From an uncultured Eubacteriales bacterium (GTDB lineage: Bacteria; Bacillota; Clostridia; Oscillospirales; Oscillospiraceae), in NCBI GenBank assembly GCA_900546075.1, contig URBH01000009.1:1-48063 (forward strand): DNA of 48,063 nucleotides, written 5' to 3'. Positions 14,839 to 23,797 of this stretch are shown one piece after another (the stretch's first letter is position 1; each line of letters starts with the position of its first letter). The notes beneath the pieces are model-generated. The model did no database searches, was not told the DNA's origin, and saw only the letters and a list, made by a program, of their open reading frames with translations. The translations under genes and the position numbers were made by a program.

Positions 14839-17661
14839 ATGAATGACAAGATCATCATCCAGGGCGCACGGGAGAATAATCTGAAAAACGTGAACCTGAC
14901 CATCCCCAGAGACAAGCTGGTGGTTTTCACCGGACTTTCCGGCTCCGGCAAGTCCAGTCTGGCCTTCGATACCATTTACGCCGAGGGGCAGAGACGGTAT
15001 GTGGAAAGCCTGAGCTCTTACGCCCGTCAGTTTTTGGGGCAGATGGACAAGCCGGACGTGGATTCCATCGACGGCCTTTCCCCGGCCATTTCCATTGACC
15101 AGAAGACCACCTCGAAAAACCCCCGCTCCACCGTGGGAACGGTGACGGAAATCTACGATTATCTCCGCCTTCTGTGGGCGCGGGTGGGCGTTCCTCACTG
15201 CCCCAGGTGCGGTAAGGAAATCCGCCGTCAGACCATCGATCAGATCGTGGACCGGGTGGAAGCCCTGGGAGAGGGAACCCGGTTTATCGTCCTGTCTCCG
15301 GTCATCCGGGGGAAAAAGGGCGAACACAAGAAGGTGTTTGAGGACGCCCGGAAATCCGGCTTCGCCCGGGTGCGGGTGGACGGCATTCTCTACGACCTGA
15401 CGGAGGACATCCCCTGCGAGAAGAACAAAAAGCACACCGTCGAGCTGGTGGTCGACCGGCTGGTGCTGAAGGACGGTCTGCGCCGCCGCCTGACGGACTC
15501 CGTCGAAACGGCTTGCAGCCACTCCGGCGGGCTGGTCACCATCGAACTGCCCGCCACCGGGGAAGAGCTGAGCTTTTCTCAGAACTACGCCTGTGAGGAC
15601 TGCGGCATCAGCCTGACGGAATTGGAGCCGAGAATGTTCTCCTTCAACAACCCGGCGGGGGCCTGCCCCAGCTGCACCGGTCTGGGCTTTCAGCTGATTG
15701 CCGACGCCGATCTGGTGATTCCGGACAAGAATAAGTCTATTTTTGACGGCGCGATTCAGGCGTCCGGCTGGCAGAGCGCCCGGACGGATTCCATTTTCCG
15801 TATGTATTTTGAGGCGCTGGCGCAGAAATATCATTTTTCCCTGACGGAGCCGGTGAAGAACCTGCCCGAGGACGTGATGGACGTGATTCTTTACGGCACC
15901 AAGGGGGAAAAGCTGCGCATGAGCTATAACCGGGGCAACGGCATGGGCGTGCTGGAGCAGCCCTTTGAGGGCATTCTCAACAACATTTCCCGCCGGTTCC
16001 GGGAAACCCAGTCCGACGCCGCCCGGAAGGAGCTGGAGGAGTGCATGGCCACCGCGCCCTGCCCCCAGTGCCACGGCGACCGGCTGTCGGAGATCGCCCG
16101 GGCGGTGACGGTGGGCGGCATCGGCATTATGGATTTCTGCCGCATGAGCGTCCGGGACGAGCTGGAATTTATGAAAAACCTCCGTCTGGAGGGCAATATG
16201 GCCATGGTGGCCGAGCAGATCGTCAAGGAGATCAAGTCCCGCCTGCAATTCCTGACGGATGTGGGACTGAGCTACCTGACCCTGTCCCGGTCGGCGGGAA
16301 CCCTTTCCGGCGGCGAGAGCCAGCGGATCCGGCTGGCTACCCAGATCGGTTCGTCTCTGATGGGCGTGCTGTATATTCTGGATGAGCCCTCCATCGGCCT
16401 GCACCAGCGGGACAACGATAAGCTGCTGGGGACGCTGAAGCATCTGCGGGATTTGGGCAACACCCTGATCGTGGTGGAGCACGACGAGGACACCATGCGC
16501 GCCGCCGATTTTATCGTAGACGTTGGCCCCGGGGCGGGCAGTCACGGCGGCGAGATCGTGGCGGCGGGAACGCTGGAGGATATCATAAACTGCCCCCGTT
16601 CCGTAACGGGACAGTACCTTTCCGGCGTGAAGAAAATCCCGGTTCCCGCTACCCGGCGGGCGGGGAACGGCAACTTCCTGCGCATTCGCGGCGCACGGGA
16701 AAACAATCTGAAAAATGTGGATGTGGACATTCCCCTGGGAACCTTCGTCTGCGTTACCGGCGTATCCGGTTCGGGAAAATCCAGTCTGGTCAATGAAATT
16801 CTGAACAAGACCCTGCTTGCCACGCTGAACCATGCCCGCACCCGCCCCGGTCTCTGCGACGGCATCGACGGCATGGAGTATCTGGACAAGGTCATCGACA
16901 TCGACCAAAGCCCCATCGGCAGAACCCCCCGCAGCAACCCCGCCACTTACACAGGGCTGTTCAACGACATCCGGGATTTGTTCGCGTCCACCAACGAGGC
17001 GAAAATCCGGGGCTACGGGCCGGGACGGTTCAGCTTCAACGTCAAGGGCGGCCGGTGCGAGGCCTGCTGCGGCGACGGCCTGGTGAAAATCGAAATGCAC
17101 TTCCTGGCGGACGTTTACGTCCCCTGCGAGGTCTGCCACGGCGCACGGTACAACCGGGAGACGCTGGAAGTTCGCTACAAGGGGAAAAACATCGCCCAGG
17201 TGCTGGACATGACCGCGGAGGAAGCGGTGGATTTCTTCGAGAATCTGCCCAAAATCCGCAGAAAAGCCCAGACGCTGGTGGAGGTCGGACTTGGCTATGT
17301 GAAGCTGGGGCAGTCCAGCACGACCCTCTCCGGCGGCGAAGCCCAGCGGGTGAAGCTGGCGACGGAGCTGGCGCGGGTCTCCACGGGAAAGACCATCTAT
17401 ATTCTGGACGAGCCGACCACCGGCCTCCACGCCGCCGACGTGCATAAGCTCATTGAGGTTTTGCAGCGGCTGGTGGAGGCGGGGAACACCGTTCTGGTCA
17501 TCGAGCACAATCTGGACGTGATCAAGACGGCGGACTATCTCATCGACCTCGGCCCCGAGGGCGGCGACGGCGGCGGAACCCTGGTCGCGGCCGGTACGCC
17601 GGAGGAAGTGGCGCAGGTTCCCGAAAGCTATACGGGACAGTATCTCAAGTCTTATTTGTAA
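14839..17661 (+). CDS. uvrA: Excinuclease ABC subunit A
   Basis: DNA-damage recognition ATPase of nucleotide excision repair. The 940-residue product has two ABC modules: Walker A GLSGSGKSS near residue 35 and GVSGSGKSS near 640, signature LSGGESQRIRLA near 490 with ILDEPSIGLHQRD, and LSGGEAQRVKLA near 830 with ILDEPTTGLHAAD. Cysteine pairs form the zinc modules (CEDC...CPSC near 252-280 and CEAC...CEVC near 738-765). Complete and canonical. ATG 14839 has AGGAG about 11 bases upstream. It is monocistronic; the terminator at 17669 separates it from the convergent kinase-like gene. With mfd and uvrB nearby, most of the repair pathway is in this window (uvrC is not). Confidence 0.97.
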   Translation: MNDKIIIQGARENNLKNVNLTIPRDKLVVFTGLSGSGKSSLAFDTIYAEGQRRYVESLSSYARQFLGQMDKPDVDSIDGLSPAISIDQKTTSKNPRSTVGTVTEIYDYLRLLWARVGVPHCPRCGKEIRRQTIDQIVDRVEALGEGTRFIVLSPVIRGKKGEHKKVFEDARKSGFARVRVDGILYDLTEDIPCEKNKKHTVELVVDRLVLKDGLRRRLTDSVETACSHSGGLVTIELPATGEELSFSQNYACEDCGISLTELEPRMFSFNNPAGACPSCTGLGFQLIADADLVIPDKNKSIFDGAIQASGWQSARTDSIFRMYFEALAQKYHFSLTEPVKNLPEDVMDVILYGTKGEKLRMSYNRGNGMGVLEQPFEGILNNISRRFRETQSDAARKELEECMATAPCPQCHGDRLSEIARAVTVGGIGIMDFCRMSVRDELEFMKNLRLEGNMAMVAEQIVKEIKSRLQFLTDVGLSYLTLSRSAGTLSGGESQRIRLATQIGSSLMGVLYILDEPSIGLHQRDNDKLLGTLKHLRDLGNTLIVVEHDEDTMRAADFIVDVGPGAGSHGGEIVAAGTLEDIINCPRSVTGQYLSGVKKIPVPATRRAGNGNFLRIRGARENNLKNVDVDIPLGTFVCVTGVSGSGKSSLVNEILNKTLLATLNHARTRPGLCDGIDGMEYLDKVIDIDQSPIGRTPRSNPATYTGLFNDIRDLFASTNEAKIRGYGPGRFSFNVKGGRCEACCGDGLVKIEMHFLADVYVPCEVCHGARYNRETLEVRYKGKNIAQVLDMTAEEAVDFFENLPKIRRKAQTLVEVGLGYVKLGQSSTTLSGGEAQRVKLATELARVSTGKTIYILDEPTTGLHAADVHKLIEVLQRLVEAGNTVLVIEHNLDVIKTADYLIDLGPEGGDGGGTLVAAGTPEEVAQVPESYTGQYLKSYL

Positions 17662-17668
17662 AAATATT

Positions 17669-17693
17669 GTCCGGTCTGCTCAGCAGACCGGAC
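17669..17693. terminator. Bidirectional terminator between uvrA and the kinase-like gene
   Basis: Perfect 11-bp stem GTCCGGTCTGC/GCAGACCGGAC with a 3-nt loop. The A-rich left flank gives a U-run for minus-strand transcripts. Confidence 0.75.
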
Positions 17694-17700
17694 GGAGAAA

Positions 17701-18765
17701 TTATTCGTACAATTCTGTGGGAAGACACTCGGAAAGCTCGATCAGCCCGTGATCCCGCTCTCCGGCGTAGTCCACCCGCAGGACGTTGGAGCGAAGCGTT
17801 GCCTGCTTGCTCTGACGGATGGACATGGTCATGGTGATTCTGGTACCTGCGCCGTCCGGCTGGTCGATGAGGACGGTTCCCCCGTGGTGGGCGGCGGCGG
17901 TGCGGATGAGCACCATGCCGAGGCCGATGCCGTACCGGCTGTCCTCCAGGACGGGCTGACGCAGATACCGGGAGAAGACGCTGCTGCGGACGTTCTGGGC
18001 AATGCCGGAGCCGCTGTCCGTCACGCTCAGGCGAAGCATCCGGCCGCTGTGGGTCAGCTTGGCCGCAACGGTTCCGCCCTTCGGGGTGAATTTGATGGCA
18101 TTGGACAGAATGTTCAGCACCGCCCGTTCCAGCTGCTCCCGGTCGGCAAGACCGTAGATCGGCTGATTTGGTCCTTCATAGGTCAGGGTGATGCCGGTAT
18201 GGGAAATGAGCGTCTCCGCCTTCTCAAAAAATTCGGCGAACAGCGCCGGAATGTCCACCGTTTCCTGGTGGGAGACAGCGGCGCAGCGCTCGGCGTCGGA
18301 CATGTTGCCGATGATCCGGAGAATCTGGAACAGCCCCCGGTTCAGGCGTGCGACCTGCTCCGCCGCATGGGGACTGTCTTCCGTGGCGCAGAGGGGAAAC
18401 AGACTGTCGGCGGTGATCATGACGTTGGTCAGCGGCTCCCGCAGCTCCCGGGCGGCCAGCGCCATGGAGCGAAGCTCGCCGTTGTCCGATTCCTGTTCCA
18501 GCAGAAAAACGTCCGTGTCCTCCACCCGTGTGACCGACGCGCCGCAGCTGTGGGAGGACAGGCTCAGCGTCAGATACAGGCACCCGCCGGTGAACGCGGC
18601 GTATTCCTCAGCGCCGGTCAGAAGCAGCGGGCGGATATCGGTGCCGGGGGTGATAAAAAGGCTCTCGGCGGCCTGATTGACCTTGACGATCTGATTATTT
18701 TTTACGCAGAAGCCGGGGCGAATCACCAGATCCAGCATCCCCAGCGTATCTTTCTTTTCTTCCAT
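17701..18765 (-). CDS. Sensor histidine kinase-like protein without phospho-acceptor His
   Basis: A 354-residue cytoplasmic protein with no membrane segment. An N-terminal PAS-like region (about residues 10-115) is followed by a dimerisation helix and a HATPase domain with NAIKFTP (N box), DSGSGIAQ (G1) and RYGIGLGMVLIRTAAAHHGG (G2). The H-box position reads MALAARELREPLTNV: the residue that should be His in SHELRTPL is Arg (codon CGG on the minus strand). ATP binding looks intact, but autophosphorylation at the usual site is impossible. There is no response regulator beside it. AGGAGGATCGTC before ATG 18765 fixes the start. It may be a pseudokinase or act on a partner kinase. Confidence 0.85.
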   Translation of the reverse strand: MEEKKDTLGMLDLVIRPGFCVKNNQIVKVNQAAESLFITPGTDIRPLLLTGAEEYAAFTGGCLYLTLSLSSHSCGASVTRVEDTDVFLLEQESDNGELRSMALAARELREPLTNVMITADSLFPLCATEDSPHAAEQVARLNRGLFQILRIIGNMSDAERCAAVSHQETVDIPALFAEFFEKAETLISHTGITLTYEGPNQPIYGLADREQLERAVLNILSNAIKFTPKGGTVAAKLTHSGRMLRLSVTDSGSGIAQNVRSSVFSRYLRQPVLEDSRYGIGLGMVLIRTAAAHHGGTVLIDQPDGAGTRITMTMSIRQSKQATLRSNVLRVDYAGERDHGLIELSECLPTELYE

Positions 18766-18900
18766 GACGATCCTCCTAGCAGTCTTATCATGCGCAGAAT
18801 GGGTGAAAACTTTCCCGGCAAGATTCGACGTTCTTTTCAATTCTCATTCTAGCGGAAACGGGACAAAATAGCAAGGGGGAAGAACTACGAGGTGAAAATT

Positions 18901-19620
18901 ATGTCGATTCACGACGGACACCGCCAGCGGCTGAAGCAGCGTTTCCTGGAGGAGGGGCTGGAGAGCTTCACGGATATCCAGGTGCTGGAGCTATTGCTGT
19001 TTTTCAGCGTTCCCCGGCAGGACACCAACCCCATCGCCCATGCGCTGCTCGACCATTTCGGCAGCCTGTATCAGGTGCTGGAAGCGCCGGTGGAGGAACT
19101 GCGGAAGGTCAAGGGCGTGGGCGACCAGTCGGCGCTGCTGCTCAGCCTTATGAACGACGTGGCGCGGTACTATCAGGTGGACAGAACCATGCGGGAGAAA
19201 ATTCTGCCCACGGTACAGGCCTGCGGAGAATATCTGGTGCCGTTCTTCTTCGGACGGAAGGTGGAAACGGTGTTTCTGCTGTGCTTAGACGCCAAATGCA
19301 AGGTGCTCGGCTGCAAGGAGGTGGGGCAGGGGAGCGTGAACTCCGCGGGAATTTCCGTGCGGAAGATTGTGGAGACGGCCTTGGCTGCCAACGCCACCAC
19401 CGTGGTTCTGGCGCACAACCACCCCAGCGGCATTGCGGTACCCTCCAGCGAGGACGTGCAGACCACATGCCGGGTGGCCATGGCCCTGAACGCGGTGGAA
19501 ATTCAGCTGGCCGACCATATTGTGGTGGCGGACGGGGACTATGTCTCCATGGTGCAGTCGGGCTACCGGCTGGATGAAGGGAGTTATTATGGACAAATTC
19601 AAGCTGGTATCGGACTATAA
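18901..19620 (+). CDS. radC: RadC family JAMM-domain protein
   Basis: A 239-residue RadC-type protein. It has an N-terminal helix-hairpin-helix region (LYQVLEAPVEELRKVKGVGDQSA, split here around KGVG) and a C-terminal JAMM/MPN+ metal domain with the motif AHNHPSGIAVPSSEDVQTT preceded by NSAGISVRKIV. Despite the old name, a direct repair role is doubtful for the family; a metal-dependent hydrolase activity is likely. GAGGTG at 18889-18894 gives ideal spacing to ATG 18901; GTG 18892 is a weaker alternative. The last 32 bases overlap uvrB, so the two are transcribed together. Confidence 0.9.
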   Translation: MSIHDGHRQRLKQRFLEEGLESFTDIQVLELLLFFSVPRQDTNPIAHALLDHFGSLYQVLEAPVEELRKVKGVGDQSALLLSLMNDVARYYQVDRTMREKILPTVQACGEYLVPFFFGRKVETVFLLCLDAKCKVLGCKEVGQGSVNSAGISVRKIVETALAANATTVVLAHNHPSGIAVPSSEDVQTTCRVAMALNAVEIQLADHIVVADGDYVSMVQSGYRLDEGSYYGQIQAGIGL

Positions 19621-21556
19621 GCCCTCCGGCGACCAGCCGGAGGCCATCAGCGCCCTGGTCAACGGCGTGAACTGGGGACTGCGGGAGCAGACGCTGCTGG
19701 GCGTCACCGGCTCCGGCAAGACCTTCACCATGGCCTCGGTCATTGAAAAGCTGAACCGCCCGACCCTGGTGCTGGCGCACAATAAGACGCTGGCCGCTCA
19801 GCTCTGCTCGGAATTCCGGGAGTTTTTTCCGGAAAACGCGGTGGAATACTTCATTTCCTACTACGATTACTACCAGCCGGAAGCCTACATCGCCCATACG
19901 GACACCTACATTGAAAAGGACGCTTCCGTAAACGAGGAAATTGACCGCCTCCGTCACTCTGCGACCTCGGCGCTGTTTGAGCGGCGGGACGTGATCGTGG
20001 TTTCCTCGGTCAGCTGCCTGTACGGTCTGGGCGACCCCATCGACTATAAGAGCATGGTCATTTCCCTGCGGGTGGGGCAGGAGTACCCGCTGGACAACGT
20101 GCTGAAAAAGCTGACGGAAATCCGCTATGAGCGAAACGACCTGGACTTCTCCCGGAACAAGTTCCGCCTCCGGGGGGACACGCTGGAAATCTACCCCGCC
20201 TACTGGTCGGGACGTGCCATCCGGGTGGAATTTTTCGGGGACGAGGTGGACAGAATCAGCGAGATCAACGCCGTTTCCGGCATTGCGGAGCGGTACGTTG
20301 ACCACGTGGCCATCTACCCCGCCAGCCATTATGTAGCGTCCAAGGAAAAATTGCAGCGGGCAATGGTGGAAATTCAGCGGGAGTGCGACGATCAGGTGGC
20401 CTTCTTCCGCGCCCACGATAAGCTCATCGAAGCCCAGCGCATTGCCCAGCGGACGGCCTATGACCTGGAAATGCTGACGGAGATCGGCTTCTGCAACGGC
20501 ATCGAGAACTATTCCCGGGTGATTCAGGGACGTGCGCCGGGGACGCCCCCCACCACGCTGCTGGATTATTTCCCCAAGGACTACCTCATGTTCATCGACG
20601 AGAGCCACGTGACCCTGCCCCAGTGCCGCGCCATGTATGCCGGAGACCGGAGCCGGAAGGACGCACTGGTGAATTACGGCTTCCGCCTGCCCTCGGCCTA
20701 CGACAACCGCCCCCTGAACTTTACGGAGTTCGACCGGAAGATCAACCAGGTGATCTACGTCTCCGCCACCCCCGGCGACTATGAGCGCACCCGCTCCGGC
20801 CAGACGGTGGAGCAGGTCATCCGTCCCACCGGACTGCTGGATCCGGAGGTGGAGGTGCGTCCCATCGAGGGGCAGATCGACGATCTGATCGGGGAGATCA
20901 ACGCCCGCACCGCCAGAAACGAGCGTGTTCTGGTGACGACCCTGACCAAGAAGATGGCGGAGGACCTGACAGTATACCTGCAAAAAGCGGGCATCAAGGT
21001 GCGCTACATGCACTCGGACATCGGTGCAATGGAGCGGATGGAGATCATCCGGGACATGCGGATGGGAAAATTCGACGTGCTGGTGGGCATCAACCTGCTG
21101 AGAGAAGGCCTTGATTTGCCGGAGGTCAGTCTGGTGGCCATTCTGGACGCGGACAAGGAGGGCTTCCTGCGCAGCGAGACCAGCCTCATTCAGACCATCG
21201 GCCGCGCCGCCCGGAACGCCGGAGGCAGGGTTATCATGTACGCCGACTCGGTCACCCCCGCCATGCGGGCGGCCATTGACGAGACCGCCCGCCGCCGGGA
21301 GATTCAGGACGCTTACAACAAAGCCCACGGAATCGTGCCGAAGACCATCATCAAGTCCGTGCGGGATCTGATCGAGATTTCTTCGCCAACTGCCGAGCGC
21401 AAGGGCAGAACCGGCGTGAAGATGACCAAGGCAGAGAAGGAAAGGGAGATCGCCCGTCTGGAAAAGCAGATGAAGGAAGCGGCGAAGATGATGGAATACG
21501 AGTACGCCGCCGTACTGCGTGACCAGATCATCGAGCTTCGCGGAAACGGAACGTAA
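19589..21556 (+). CDS. uvrB: Excinuclease ABC subunit B
   Basis: Damage-verifying helicase-like subunit of nucleotide excision repair. The 655-residue product starts MDKFKLVSDYKPSGDQPEAI and has Walker A GVTGSGKTFTMA, the beta-hairpin region YYDYYQPEAYIAHTDTYIEKD and the box FIDESHVTLPQ. It continues with motif SATPGDYE, LREGLDLPEVSLVAILDADKEGFLRS, QTIGRAARN and a C-terminal UVR domain (KEREIARLEKQMKEAAKMME) that contacts UvrC. ATG 19589 with AAGGGAG upstream lies inside the radC reading frame. A strong terminator follows at 21575. Confidence 0.97.
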   Translation: MDKFKLVSDYKPSGDQPEAISALVNGVNWGLREQTLLGVTGSGKTFTMASVIEKLNRPTLVLAHNKTLAAQLCSEFREFFPENAVEYFISYYDYYQPEAYIAHTDTYIEKDASVNEEIDRLRHSATSALFERRDVIVVSSVSCLYGLGDPIDYKSMVISLRVGQEYPLDNVLKKLTEIRYERNDLDFSRNKFRLRGDTLEIYPAYWSGRAIRVEFFGDEVDRISEINAVSGIAERYVDHVAIYPASHYVASKEKLQRAMVEIQRECDDQVAFFRAHDKLIEAQRIAQRTAYDLEMLTEIGFCNGIENYSRVIQGRAPGTPPTTLLDYFPKDYLMFIDESHVTLPQCRAMYAGDRSRKDALVNYGFRLPSAYDNRPLNFTEFDRKINQVIYVSATPGDYERTRSGQTVEQVIRPTGLLDPEVEVRPIEGQIDDLIGEINARTARNERVLVTTLTKKMAEDLTVYLQKAGIKVRYMHSDIGAMERMEIIRDMRMGKFDVLVGINLLREGLDLPEVSLVAILDADKEGFLRSETSLIQTIGRAARNAGGRVIMYADSVTPAMRAAIDETARRREIQDAYNKAHGIVPKTIIKSVRDLIEISSPTAERKGRTGVKMTKAEKEREIARLEKQMKEAAKMMEYEYAAVLRDQIIELRGNGT

Positions 21557-21574
21557 TAAATCGAAAACACCTGG

Positions 21575-21605
21575 AAAGCCGCCGTTTTGCAAAAACGGCG
21601 GCTTT
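21575..21605 (+). terminator. uvrB terminator
   Basis: Perfect 14-bp stem AAAGCCGCCGTTTT/AAAACGGCGGCTTT with a 3-nt loop and a T-run. Confidence 0.85.
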
Positions 21606-21621
21606 TGCAGTATCGCAAAAA

Positions 21622-21666
21622 CAGTAATATTTTGGTAAACACACAGGCACGGCGCTGTGCTATAAT
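21622..21666 (+). promoter_or_regulatory. Promoter of the two-component operon with 11-bp-period repeats
   Basis: Two direct repeats CAGTAAT (21622-21628) and TGGTAAA (21633-21639), spaced 11 bases start to start, are followed by exactly 21 bases and then TATAAT (21661-21666, preceded by TGC as an extended -10). There is no good -35. The layout matches OmpR/PhoB-type activation sites and recurs before the lipoprotein gene (23713-23768), so I infer autoregulation. Confidence 0.55.
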
Positions 21667-21695
21667 AGCCCAAACGCCGAATGGAGGGGAATCCC

Positions 21696-22358
21696 ATGAG
21701 CAACCATATTCTGATCATCGAGGACGACGCGGCCATCGCCCAGGTGCTGCGGCTGAATCTGGAATGCGCGGACTACACCGTGACCGCTTTTGATAACGGC
21801 CTTGCCGCGTGGAACGCGCTGGAAGCAAGCCACGACTACGATTTAGCCTTGCTTGACATGATGCTGCCCGGGGTGGACGGCTTTACGCTGCTGCCCAAAC
21901 TACAGGAATACGGAATCCCCGCCATCTGCCTGACCGCCATGAATGACGCTCAGCACGAGGTGCAGGGACTGCGGGGCGGCGCGGAGGATTATATCGCCAA
22001 GCCCTTCGACATGCTCGCCCTGATGGTGCGTATGGAAAAGGTACTCAGACGCAGCGGAAAATTCAGGGAAGTCTACCATTTCCGGGATTTGACTCTGGAT
22101 AACGGCAACCGCCGCCTGAGCAGAAACGGGGAAGAAATTCCTCTGCCGCCTCTGGAATTTGACGTACTGGCGGTGCTGATGAAGAATAAGAACCGCACGG
22201 TTTCCCGGGAGCGCATCCTGAACGAAATCTGGGGGCAGGACTATTTCGGGGACATCCGCACCGTGGACGTGCGCATTGCCAATCTGCGGAAAAAGCTGAA
22301 CCTGTCCGAGGAAATCCGCACCATCTCAAAGGCCGGTTACCGGTTGGAGGAACGATGA
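21696..22358 (+). CDS. OmpR-family response regulator
   Basis: A 220-residue two-domain regulator. The receiver domain (about 1-118) has the acidic pair EDD near residue 10, phospho-acceptor Asp in LALLDMMLPGVDG, Thr in CLTAMND and Lys in IAKPFD. A winged-helix DNA-binding domain (about 128-218) carries LPPLEFDVLAVLMKN, VSRERILNEIW, and RTVDVRIANLRKKL with GYRLEE at the end. ATG 21696 is preceded by GGAGGGG. The stop overlaps the kinase start by 4 nt. The 11-bp repeats before this gene and before the downstream lipoprotein gene are its likely binding sites. Confidence 0.93.
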   Translation: MSNHILIIEDDAAIAQVLRLNLECADYTVTAFDNGLAAWNALEASHDYDLALLDMMLPGVDGFTLLPKLQEYGIPAICLTAMNDAQHEVQGLRGGAEDYIAKPFDMLALMVRMEKVLRRSGKFREVYHFRDLTLDNGNRRLSRNGEEIPLPPLEFDVLAVLMKNKNRTVSRERILNEIWGQDYFGDIRTVDVRIANLRKKLNLSEEIRTISKAGYRLEER

Positions 22359-23740
22359 AGCTGAAAACAAAACTGACAGCGCTCTGCGCGGCGCTGCTGC
22401 TGGCCGTGGCGGTGAGCCTGACGGCGGCCATGCTCTGGCAGGTGCGGGAGCAGTCTTATGGAGCCCTTCTCCAAAGTACGGAGGAAACCCTGAATGATCT
22501 GGTGGATGATTTCGGGACAGCCGTCTACCGCAGTCCAACAGACGGCCTTGACTCGCTTTCCCGGAAAGTGCTGCTGACCTACTGCTTCCGTTCCTGCAGC
22601 GTGCCGGGAAGCACCCTCGTTGTCAATGGAGAGCGCCTGAGCGCGTCCACCCGGATCGACCCGGAAGAATATCTGGACGCCCATTACGGCGGCACGCAAT
22701 CGGCAAGAGCCTATGTGGATGGAAAGCACTTCCTGATTCTGAGCAAGGCCGCAGATATTCGGGAAATGGATTGCAGCGTGTATCTGGTGGCGGACGCCAC
22801 CTATATATACGCCCAGCTCTGGCAGCTCAGCGGACGCTTCGCGCTGCTGGCGCTGTCCATCGGCCTTCTGGGGCTTGCGGCGGTTTACGGACTGATTTCC
22901 CGGACGCTTCGCCCGCTTTCCCGGCTTTCGGAAGCCGCCGGGAGCATTGCGGACGGGAATTACAGCCGGCGTGTCCCCGTCGTTTCTCAGGATGAGGTGG
23001 GGGCTCTGGCGCAGAATTTCAACCGGATGGCGCTGGCGGTGGAGACCCACGTGGACACCCTGCGGGAGCAGAACGAGCGGCAGAAGCTCTTTGTCGGCGC
23101 GGTCACCCACGAGCTGAAAACGCCCCTGACGTCTCTGCTCCTGAACGTGAACACTCTGCGAAATGTCTACCTTCCCGAAGAAAAGCAGGAAGCGCTGCTC
23201 ACCAGTATGGACGCCCAGCTCCACTGGCTGGAAACCATGGTCAGAAAGCTCCTGACGCTGCTTTCCATGAAAAAGAACGCGAAGATGGCGCCGGTATCCG
23301 TGCCGGAGCTGCTGACACAGGTGCGGGAGCTGACCCGGCCGGTCATGGAAAAGTACGGAACGTCTCTGGAAATCACCTGCAACGGGGATATTCTGTCCGT
23401 TGACAAGGATTTGATGTGCATAGCCCTTGTCAATCTCGTGGAAAACAGCGCCAAGGCGTCCGCGCCGGGGCAGATCATCCGGATTCAGGCGTCGCAGACG
23501 GGCTTCACCGTTTCCGACCGCGGCCGGGGCATCCCGGAAAAAGACCTGCAAAGAGTGACCGACCCCTTCTACATGGGCGACCCCTCCCGGAGCAAGGCAA
23601 ACGGCGGCTTCGGTCTGGGGCTGGCGCTGGTGCGGGAGATTGCCGCCGTCCACGGCGGAACGCTGATGTTGGAAAGCAGTGTTGGCGAGGGGACGACCGC
23701 CCGAATCGTCATCGGTAATCAAACGGTAACGTGCCGGTAA
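22355..23740 (+). CDS. Membrane sensor histidine kinase
   Basis: A 461-residue partner of the preceding regulator. Membrane segments at about 7-29 and 157-178 enclose an extracytoplasmic sensor of about 125 residues. HAMP follows (RTLRPLSRLSEAAGSIADG), then HisKA with intact FVGAVTHELKTPLTSLLLN, N box NLVENSAKAS, G1 DRGRGIPE and G2 GGFGLGLALVREIAAVHGG. All catalytic residues are present, in contrast to the kinase-like protein at 17701. It starts inside the regulator stop (ATGA). The signal sensed is unknown. Confidence 0.92.
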   Translation: MKLKTKLTALCAALLLAVAVSLTAAMLWQVREQSYGALLQSTEETLNDLVDDFGTAVYRSPTDGLDSLSRKVLLTYCFRSCSVPGSTLVVNGERLSASTRIDPEEYLDAHYGGTQSARAYVDGKHFLILSKAADIREMDCSVYLVADATYIYAQLWQLSGRFALLALSIGLLGLAAVYGLISRTLRPLSRLSEAAGSIADGNYSRRVPVVSQDEVGALAQNFNRMALAVETHVDTLREQNERQKLFVGAVTHELKTPLTSLLLNVNTLRNVYLPEEKQEALLTSMDAQLHWLETMVRKLLTLLSMKKNAKMAPVSVPELLTQVRELTRPVMEKYGTSLEITCNGDILSVDKDLMCIALVNLVENSAKASAPGQIIRIQASQTGFTVSDRGRGIPEKDLQRVTDPFYMGDPSRSKANGGFGLGLALVREIAAVHGGTLMLESSVGEGTTARIVIGNQTVTCR

Positions 23741-23768
23741 CCTCTTTCCGTGCGAATTGTGGTACGAT
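23713..23768 (+). promoter_or_regulatory. Lipoprotein promoter with three 11-bp-period repeats
   Basis: CGGTAAT (23713), CGGTAAC (23724) and CGGTAAC (23735) are spaced exactly 11 bases apart and overlap the kinase stop codon. The last repeat ends 21 bases before a -10-like TACGAT (23763-23768), the same spacing as in the regulator's own promoter. There is no recognisable -35 hexamer. Predicted activation site of the adjacent OmpR-type regulator. Confidence 0.6.
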
Positions 23769-23797
23769 GAAACCATCCAAAGAAAGGACGTGTTACC

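Noticed and set aside
14830..17508. An 892-codon open frame opposite uvrA
   Set aside because: It lies entirely against a complete, canonical uvrA, has no ribosome site or domain, and its composition is that of a GC-driven antisense shadow. The same holds for the long frames opposite uvrB, feoB, proS and the VanW genes.
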